Below are positions 34,097 to 40,656 of a stretch of DNA of 40,656 nt, in pieces. Under the pieces are notes generated by a model that was not told the DNA's origin, ran no database searches, and saw only the letters and a list, made by a program, of their open reading frames with translations. Within the stretch, counting starts at the first letter, position 1, and each line of letters begins with the position of its first letter. The translations under genes and the position numbers were made by a program. Source of the DNA: Gnetum montanum (Eukaryota > Streptophyta > Gnetopsida > Gnetales > Gnetaceae); assembly GCA_015680685.1 (NCBI GenBank), contig MNCI01003306.1:122908-163563 (forward strand), in the 5' to 3' direction.

Positions 34097-35030
34097 TGAT
34101 GAGAGCAGTTACTCTAGTAGTTACTCTAATTATTAAAGTGGTTACTCTAGCAGTTACTCTAGTAGTTATTCTAATTATTAGAGTGGTTACTCTAGTGGTT
34201 ACTTTAGTAGTTATTCTAATTATTAGAGTGGTTACTCTAGCAGTTATTCTAATTATTAGAGTACCAAGCCTATAAATACAGTGCCCAGGCATACAATTGG
34301 AAAAAGAAGGCTTTTAGTAATCAAGTAGCGAAACTCTTGAAGTCTATTTGAAAGTTAGAGTATTTTCCAAGTGCCTGTAGTAGGAGGTCTAAGTGTGGAT
34401 GGATCTTTATTTGAGCATTGTGTACCTGAGCACACCTTGTGTACAGCAATAAAGATGAGCTCTTTGATTCATCCTTGCAACACTTGAGATTTATTTTCTT
34501 ATGCATTTCTTTTATTTTATTTTCTTATGAATTTATTTTATTTTATGCACTTTACATTTCTGTTATTATCACAACAATTCATTTTGATCAATTAAGCAAA
34601 TCATTAAATTACACAAGCATGACCACTTTGTGCATGCATGTAACGCTTGGTAACCCAGTAATGATTAGCGTTTGGTAATCCCAGTAGAGTTGCATTGGTT
34701 TAGGATGTATAAAAAGTGGGAATGGATGTAGGTGTTAGTATTAGTTAGAACTTAGTTAATGAGTAGTTAAGTGAAATTAGTCACTTAGTTACCTCTCTTC
34801 TTCCCTACTAGCGTAGGACATAAAAACATAAAAGCTATAAAAATCATATGCCTCAAGCTTACTTAATCATACAATCGTAACATAAAGGTAAGCTTGGGAA
34901 GACAATGATCAACCAACCCATCCTTGTTCCACAAGGACATATAAGCACTTAGTCCTTGGAATTTGACCGAATCATGCATGAAACACTCGTATTCATATGG
35001 TTGAGCATAGGGGTACCTTGCTGCTCATCA
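34097..35030 (+). repeat. E6 5' LTR
   Basis: 934 bp, TGATGAG to CTCATCA. The TATA box CCTATAAATACA lies at 34269-34280. U3 upstream of it is a tandem array described separately. Leader stems: CCACTTT (34623-34629) with AAAGTGG (34713-34719), and CAAGCTTAC (34854-34862) with GTAAGCTTG (34888-34896), both perfect. Confidence 0.92.
34104..34262 (+). repeat. E6 U3 tandem array
   Basis: About 160 bp built from GTTACTCTAG(C/T)A and TTATTCTAATTATTAGAGTG units. TCTAATTATTAGAGT recurs three to four times and is itself a near-palindrome. Located between the LTR start and the TATA box, so probably the enhancer part of U3. No other LTR in the window has these repeats. Confidence 0.88.
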
Positions 35031-35031
35031 T

Positions 35032-35050
35032 TAGCATCGTTGTTGGGGAC
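35032..35050 (+). other. E6 primer binding site, tRNA-Asp type
   Basis: TAGCATCGTTGTTGGGGAC, one base after the LTR. It matches TGGCGCCGTTGCCGGGGAC with C-to-T and G-to-A changes. Confidence 0.8.
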
Positions 35051-35166
35051 TTAGTTGTTTGTGCGCTAACTAGAACATAGGAAATAATTTACATCATTGG
35101 AAAAAACCCTTAGGTTTTGTTGAGAAAATAATACACAAGAATACATTGCACACTAAATAGACAAGT

Positions 35167-38100
35167 ATGTCTCCTTCTTCGTACAAAAGCGCCTCACCAC
35201 CTAGGTTTGAAACAAGAAATAGTCGGTGGCGTAATACACATTACGTTGATCCGCCAGTCCCTCAACAAGTTTGAGTGGTATATATTAATCCTAATGAGTA
35301 TATACCAAACTTCACCTTTATCCTCCATCAAGATGAACAACTATGTTGGCAAGACTTAGAAGGTAACATAGTGTTACCTCCCAATCGTTCAGTACCAAGC
35401 ATGCTTCTTCATGCTCTCACATGAATTGGTATGCTGCACTTACACGTAGAATACATTGTGCAAGACCATGACTCAAGAGAATATAGTCCCACAGAGGCAC
35501 AACGTCAAAGGGACTTACAACAGGAGAGATATCATAAGTCTTTAAAGGGTAAGTGGTCCTAGATGCCTCACATGTCTTAAGCGAAAATGAGGGTGGTGAA
35601 CCTACCTGAAGCAGTTGGCCACATAATGATGTTCCTCCCCTTGACTTTGGCTAAGGGGTTGTGTATCAGAACCTTCATTCTACTATTCATAACCTAGGTT
35701 TTGATACCCAAGGGCACAAAGGGTCCAAAAAAGGGACACGAACTCATGATAAAGGTGGACATTCTGATCGCAATCACGATTGGGGCCAAGATCACAGAAG
35801 AGAAGGTAGCAAACACCATCATGGTGATGGTTCTCCTTCTTCTTTACCTTCATCATCTCCTTCACCCTCTCCTTCAATATCTAGATGCAATCATAAAGAA
35901 AAAGACCATGGGAATAAAGGTAGGCAAAGTGGAAGTCATAGACAAAATAGCCAGGAAAGGGGACAAGGACACTCTAGAGAGTCATGACATAGAAGAAGGG
36001 AGAGTAGGGAACAACATAGGCATCATAGACGTCATGGATGAGACGATCACGATGAACCCCTCCTCGCTACTCAAAGTATGTTGGACATAACTGAGGCTAT
36101 TAGAATTCCAACAAAGCATCAGAAAGATAGTAGGATCAAGGGATTAGATATGAACAACATCCCACGATTTGAAGGAGGATACAACGTTGATCCTCAAAAT
36201 CATTTACAAGAATTCCATGATGCGTGTGCCTTACATAACATAGAGAAAAAATGTCAAAAACTTAAGTTGTTCTCATGGACATTAGTTAAAGAAGCAAAAA
36301 GCTAGTACCAGTCTTTAGAACTAGAATCCATTCGTAGGTGGAGTACTATGTTAGAACTATTTAATGACAAGTACCAAACGTACTCCCAAGTGTCTAACTT
36401 GTGAAAGCAAATCCAAGGCTGGAAACAAGGAGGACATGAACCCTTGGATGTTTCCATGGGCCGATACTATGCGTTGTTACATCATTGTCCAGCCATGGTT
36501 ATTCGCAAAGGGATCAACTACGCCATCTCATGGATGTGCTTAGGCATGAAATGAGAAGAACCCTTGGGACTTATGCCCAAGGAAGACTATCCAAGCTTAG
36601 GTCCCATCAAATTCAAAGACTATTGGAGCAAGTTGCTAAGGAAGAAGATTAGCTATGGAAGAGAAAAAGTGTAGAAGAGTATAACCGAGATCCTTCCCTT
36701 CAGAAAAGGGAAGTAGGATTTTGTGAGGATGAAGAAGAGTCACCACTCGAAGAGATGGTGAATAGGAAAACTTTGCCTATCCAAAATATGACATTAGAAG
36801 TTTTAGCAAAGGTAGACCAAATGTGGGATTCCCTAGACAATAGATTTCAAACTGTTCTTAAAATAGTAGAGGAGTCTAGAGAGTAAGGTAGTGAGAAAAG
36901 AAAAAAGAGAGAAGCTGAACATGCATGTATCAAGGGTAAGGGAAAAGTTGCCATCATTGAAGAGGTTGTGGATTTAGAAACAGAAAATGATAGTGGATGC
37001 GAGATATGTCAATATGACCATCCTAAGGGATGTTGCCCTATAATCTCACATCTGTGGGAGTCTAGGGTGTATGCACTCAACCCACAATTGAACAAACAGA
37101 AAACACCCCAAAGGTTACCTTATCCTCAAGGTAACCCAAGGCAATTCCACCAACCCTTAACATATTATCCCAATGGAACTCCACCATAATCGATTGAGCA
37201 ATATCAATAGTGGCAGCACCCACAATCATGGGGAATGCCACCACCAAGGCAACAGTATCCTTACCGACAACCTGACCTGTATGGATATTACGTGCAGCAG
37301 CCAATCTTCCCACATGACTCTACTGGTCATGTCACTCCTCAACCTCACTACCAAGACCATGTGTATTATGGGACTCCCTCTTCTAGAGGTGATATTCTGC
37401 AAAAATATCATCCTTCTCATTCGATCGCATCTCTTCCACCAATAGCTCCACTATCACTTGCTCCCACGATGCAAGGTAAAATCCCTGCCTAGTCGCAGCA
37501 ATGTAACGCCACGAGGGCTATTAACTCTCAACCTACTATTGGTTCCAACAACCACATGAAGAAAAGACCTTTCTTTAGAACCAATAGTCCAACCAAGCCC
37601 TTGAATCACAATTTGAATGATTCCTTAGACACCTCAGTATCAATCAAAACTTCGGAGACCCCTTCAACCCAATCACCAGACTCAACACATACGTTCATGC
37701 TAACACATGTCGTCATCGATTGGATCAAAGTTGGCCATCTTCCCAGGAAATTCTCTAATCATGAGAGTCCTCTGATATACTTAAAAATTGCTAGAAATGC
37801 ATTGTGCAAGGCTCTTTTGGATTTAGGTTCTGGTATCAACTTGATTTCTCAAGAAATGTATAAGGCCTAGAACCTGCCTCCATTGAAAAAGAGCAACATC
37901 TATCTAGAGTTGGCCAACTAGTCCATCACTGTCCCATTGGGACTGGTGGAAGACATTGTTATCACTGTTTGTGGGTGGTCATACCCAGCTAACTTCCTAG
38001 TGATTTAGGTAAACAAAAGTAAGGGGGACTTCCCAATCATAATGGGAAGAGCATGGCTAAGCACCATCGACACACACCTAGGAATTCATGATCTTTCCCT

Positions 38101-38662
38101 AGAAATATCAAAGAAAAATACATTCAGAAAGATTGAGAAGAAGAAAGTTCCATGCATCACATACCGTGACATAGAGTGTAATTGTGTGAAAAGGTCATGG
38201 TTTATGCAAAGTTTAGCATTGCCTACATATAATCAGTGTGCACAAGTGATTAACATACAAAGATTCCTGTATGAAGCAGCTACATGACAGGAAGACACCC
38301 AATGGCTGATAGCTGATCAAGAAAGTAGTTCACTCATATGCATGGAACCAACTGAGGGTTTGACTTATGCTTACATCGATAGCATAGATGCATTAGAGCA
38401 AGTCCAATGCCAACTTCTTAGTCTTAACCTTAAAAATATTAAATGGGGGAAGTTGGAAATCCTTGAGAAATTTAAGCCAGAGCCCCTGAAGCTAAAACCA
38501 TTGCCCATCGATATGGAATACATGTTCCTTAAAAATGGAAAATCGGTAATTATCAATGCTAAGCTTGCTCCTCAATAGAAAGAATAACTACTGAAGGTAA
38601 TAAATAAATGGTCAAAAGCCTGTGCTTGGTCATATCCCAAATTAACTAGAATAGATCCTAGA
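35167..38662 (+). pseudogene. gag-pro: E6 gag-protease polyprotein remnant, nearly collinear
   Basis: The start ATG at 35167 opens MSPSSYKSASPP, followed by PNEYIPNFTFILHQDEQLCW. After a frame change near 35620 comes a basic Ser/His/Gly linker (35661-35987). The gag core lies at 36078-36480 (FEGGYNVDPQNHLQEFHDAC, AKS-stop-YQSLE). A one-base deletion near 36493 shifts the frame. From there to 38662 one frame is interrupted only by stop codons. It holds KTLPIQNMTLEVLAKVDQMW (about 36770-36830), the knuckle CEICQYDHPKGCC (about 37000-37040), a Tyr/Pro/Gln tail, and protease (ALLDLGSGINLISQEMYKA, then the stop at 37868-37870, then NLPPLKKSN and FPIIMGRAWLSTID). It ends with the linker AWSYPKLTRIDPR, cut by E7. 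Many stops fit a single C-to-T or G-to-A change. Confidence 0.9.
37868..37870 (+). other. E6 stop codon (TAG) inside protease, shared position
   Basis: SQEMYKA is followed by TAG and then NLPPLKKSNIYLEL in the same frame. E6 is otherwise the best-preserved gag-protease copy here. Confidence 0.92.
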
Positions 38663-38949
38663 TGATGAGTGGCGAGGTACCCCTACACTCAACCATACGA
38701 ATACGAGCGTGCACGCGTGATCCGGTCGAACTCCGCAGACTAAATGCCTTAACGCCACAAGAAACACTTGGGGTTAATCGTTCATTGTCTTCCCAGGCTT
38801 GCTTGTAAGTGTCACGGTGTATGGTTAAGCAAGTCTGAGGTATGTGATTTTTTTGGTATTTTCGGCTTATCTTCTATGCTACCAGGAGAAAGGGTTGAGA
38901 AAACTAAACTAACTCTAACTAAGATCTAAGTCTAAATTAACTAGCGTCA

Positions 38950-39362
38950 GCATCCGTTCCCACTTGCCGGACACACCCTGAACTATGCAACTGCAGCTTA
39001 CCAAACGCTAATCGTTACTGGGATCGCCACACGTAACGCAAGTGCTCGAAGTGGTCGTACTGAGGCACCTATTTAGCCTACGTGTGATAAGCAGCCGATT
39101 CCTTAGCCAGCCGTACACACCCGTGGGTGCTCGTAACTAAGTCGTACTTATCACACGATCTAGCCTAGCAATGAGCAGCCGATTCCTCAACTAGCCGTAC
39201 ACATTAGACCCGGGAGTTACCAAGCGCAGAATCCTGGAATACGCTACTGGGTTACCAAGCATCCAATGCTCGTAATTGAGTCGTACTCATGCATTGCGTC
39301 AAGCAGCCGATTCCTTGACTAGCCGTACACGTCCGTAGACGCTCGTAATCAAGTCGTACTTG
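38950..39362 (-). repeat. E7 leader tandem repeat, four copies with complementary stems
   Basis: The unit, on the plus strand, is roughly GCAGCCGATTCC, left stem, AGCCGTACAC, variable part, GCTCGTA, right stem, TCGTACT. Stems: CCACTT/AAGTGG (38960-38965, 39049-39054); CTTAG/CTAAG (39102-39106, 39137-39141); CTCAA/TTGAG (39186-39190, 39276-39280); CTTGA/TCAAG (39314-39318, 39349-39353). E1 has two copies; other LTRs have one. Confidence 0.8.
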
Positions 39363-39630
39363 AACGCACTAGGAAAGCAGGAAAGAAAGCAATAAATGAA
39401 ACCACGTGCTGCAAGGTTTATCCAAACAAGTTCGTCTTTATTGCCGTACACAACTTGGGTTCAGGTTACAAGCTGCTCGAATAAAGAGCCGTTCACTCTA
39501 GGACTCCTACTGCGGGCACATGGGGAAAAATTCTAACTCTGGAGTGATCAATCTGCCAGAGCTTCGCTACACTAGCCAGGATTGGGAAATGAAGGGAGTG
39601 CCGCCTCTTATTTATAGATATGGCGGCGGG

Positions 39631-39675
39631 ACGCGATATCGCGTACGCGATATCGCATGGGACGCGATATCGCGG
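39631..39675 (-). promoter_or_regulatory. E7 U3 triple palindrome array
   Basis: ACGCGATATCGCGT (39631-39644, perfect 14-bp palindrome), ACGCGATATCGCAT (39645-39658) and ACGCGATATCGCGG (39662-39675) lie just upstream of the TATA box. The even spacing and position suggest binding sites for a dimeric factor; the factor is unknown. Confidence 0.75.
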
Positions 39676-39699
39676 CCTAGTGCAAGTCGCGTCTCATCA

Positions 39700-39709
39700 T
39701 ACCCCCATG
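39700..39709 (-). other. E7 polypurine tract
   Basis: The sense strand reads CATGGGGGTA immediately before TGATGAG. It is the cleanest PPT in the window. Confidence 0.85.
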
Positions 39710-39832
39710 ACTGAATGAAAACTCGTCCTCGAGTTCCTTACAATGATATCAGGTAGGTATGGGATTATTAGGGGAAATGGAACTAATGGGATGACATGTG
39801 AACGGTCTTTATTACAAGACTTGACAAAAACT

Positions 39833-39860
39833 GGTGTTCATGACAACATGGGTGAACACC
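39833..39860 (-). promoter_or_regulatory. E7 conserved 3' hairpin
   Basis: GGTGTTCA (39833-39840) pairs perfectly with TGAACACC (39853-39860) across 12 nt, 133 nt before the 3' LTR. Confidence 0.72.
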
Positions 39861-40656
39861 TTATTACAATGACATCAGGCCACAGTTGGCAGCTGAGAGA
39901 AAAGAGGAGAGAGAATAGAAGAGAAGAAGAGAGAAGAGTCTTGTTGCTGCCAACGCCTAGATTGCGCCTTTCATTGTCCATCCATCAGCGCATTATCCAT
40001 TCGACTCCTTGCATAGCTTGCTTCAGTGCTGCTCCACTCCAAGTGTTTGCTCTAGATCCATTCCNAAATAATTTACCAAAAAGAAAATAAAGCATCAACC
40101 AAAGTATATACAATGATACAACCGGCAATGAGGTGAACAATGGAGAGAAGGATGGAACGGAGAGAAGTGGAATGGGATCCCAAGGACAAGGTGGTGTACA
40201 GCCCCTTGTGTGTTCTGTGATTAATGCGACGTAGCAAATCTCATTCCAACTCCGGGCTCAAACCAACCACTTCCAGTGACTTCGCATCAACGCGTTTGGC
40301 CAAATCATCCACTTGAAGAACAAGGATGCAACTTCGAGAAGCCACCACCATTCTGACGAAACAAAGGAGAGAATGGGAAGCGAGAAGGGCCTTATTTAGA
40401 GGGAACACTTTGGTTCCATAACCAGTGCTTGCAGCCCAAATGTTTATTTCATCTAAGGGGTGTGCTTTGAATCCTCACTTTTAGCTTTTTAGCTTTCCTT
40501 TTTTTTTTCTTTTTTTTTCTTTTTTTTTCTTTTTTTTTGTCCATTTTTTTTTTCTTTTCTGTTTTGTGTTTTTATGCGTGGGGACCACACCATGCAAAGA
40601 CTTCTTATTTTTATTGTCTCAGCTTCCGATTATTGGGTAACATCGGAACGGTAAGA
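39861..40656 (-). other. E7 3' spacer, no 3' extra ORF
   Basis: Nothing coding is supported; the open stretch on the plus strand at 39743-40090 is antisense to the element and crosses the PPT-proximal region and an ambiguous base (40065). A purine tract (GA-rich) lies at 39895-39940. From 40120 on it matches the E3 spacer (for example TTCCAGTGACTTCGCATCAA at about 40272). Confidence 0.65.
40499..40538. repeat. Period-10 T9C simple repeat
   Basis: Four units of nine T and one C, followed by further T runs. On the E7 sense strand it is an A9G array. The matching E3 position (about 13945-13985) has a looser T-rich tract, so the array expanded from a conserved T-rich site. Confidence 0.9.

Larger units (their letters stand above)
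34097..38662 (+). mobile_element. E6: LTR retrotransposon inserted in E5, split by E7
   Basis: Plus strand. It has a complete 5' LTR (34097-35030), PBS (35032-35050), gag (start 35167), protease and the protease-RT linker, and stops at 38662 where the E7 LTR begins in the opposite orientation. RT, RNase H, IN and the 3' LTR would lie beyond E7. The five bases before the LTR are ATGTT (34092-34096), the expected left half of its target duplication. Confidence 0.9.
38663..39699 (-). repeat. E7 3' LTR
   Basis: 1037 bp, the longest here, with ends TGATGAG and CTCATCA. The TATA box CTATAAATA lies at 39609-39617 on the minus strand. U3 carries three CGCGATATCGC palindromes. The leader contains four copies of the tandem stem repeat (38950-39362) and the hairpin AGGCTTGCTT (38795-38804) with AAGCAAGTCT (38827-38836), ten pairs including one G-U. 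Confidence 0.93.
38663..40656 (-). mobile_element. E7: young LTR retrotransposon inserted in E6, 3' end
   Basis: Minus strand. The 3' LTR (38663-39699), PPT, conserved hairpin and a 3' spacer are present, then the window ends. The spacer at 40120-40656 aligns with E3 13550-14060. In E7 it begins only about 400 nt from the LTR, instead of about 4 kb in E3, so the 3' extra ORF is absent. The LTR keeps many CpGs that are TpG/CpA in E1, in line with being the last insertion of the nest. The five bases left of the LTR are CTAGA (38658-38662). Confidence 0.88.

Noticed and set aside
34017-34292. 91-codon minus-strand open frame with repeated RVTTLIIRITT units
   Set aside because: It crosses the E5/E6 boundary. 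The repeat part is antisense reading of the E6 U3 array; only its end (KTLSFPCLIRKLY) is real E5 sequence.
35032-35050. tRNA gene
   Set aside because: Only the 3'-terminal tRNA-Asp complement is present, as expected of a primer binding site.
38950-39362. Repeat array that might be taken for CRISPR
   Set aside because: Units are long and diverged, lie within an LTR, and no cas genes or spacer pattern exist; plant genome context.
39743-40090. 115-codon plus-strand open frame in E7
   Set aside because: Antisense to the element, runs over the conserved hairpin and GA-rich tract and includes an ambiguous base.

Overview
This window looks like a transposon-packed, intergenic part of a large seed-plant nuclear genome. 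It is AT-rich, and I find no host gene, tRNA, rRNA or CRISPR array. About nine tenths of it can be assigned to one group of Ty3/Gypsy LTR retrotransposons. The order gag, protease (PR), reverse transcriptase (RT), RNase H, integrase (IN), a tRNA-Asp-type primer binding site (PBS) and RNase H/RT motifs such as FMDDF and DHLSWL all point to the non-chromovirus Athila/Tat side of the superfamily. All copies are dead: stops, frameshifts and truncations are everywhere. The species cannot be named from the sequence.

Layout, left to right. E1 (1 to ~4030, minus): PR and gag, PBS, then a 5' LTR cut just past its TATA box. E2 (~4036-8483, plus): end of gag, PR, a deletion that removed RT/RNase H/IN, a 3' extra ORF, polypurine tract (PPT) and 3' LTR. 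E3 (8644 to ~21043, minus): the most complete copy, with 3' LTR, PPT, 3' extra ORF, long spacer, IN, RNase H, RT, PR, gag, PBS and a truncated 5' LTR. E4 (~21044-27943, minus): truncated IN, RNase H, RT, PR, gag, PBS and complete 5' LTR. Next come about 1 kb of unassigned AT-rich DNA, a decayed LINE (about 28900-30480, minus) and 0.5 kb of unassigned DNA. The right end is a three-level nest: E5 (minus; 3' LTR and 3' extra ORF) is split by E6 (plus; 5' LTR, PBS, gag, PR), which is split by E7 (minus; 3' LTR, PPT and 3' spacer, running off the window).

The LTRs share the ends TGATGAG...CTCATCA and a TATA box (CTATAAAT type) near the U3 end. They then have a very long R-U5 leader. The U3 segments upstream of TATA differ completely between copies. 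A typical full element here seems to be LTR, PBS, gag-PR-RT-RH-IN, spacer with a U3-like internal promoter module, 3' extra ORF (plant transposon protein-like motif plus coiled coil), hairpin, PPT, LTR.

The most interesting signals are not genes. (1) A stop codon sits at the same position inside the protease of all five copies that cover it, as TAG, TAA or TGA. (2) A hairpin whose stem bases change together between copies lies 133-155 nt before the 3' LTR in four copies. (3) Two more paired-base elements lie in the LTR leader, one of them tandemly repeated in E7 with different but still complementary stems. (4) A U3-like module with a 24-bp palindrome and TATA box sits inside E3, with a related TATA module in E2, upstream of the 3' extra ORF.
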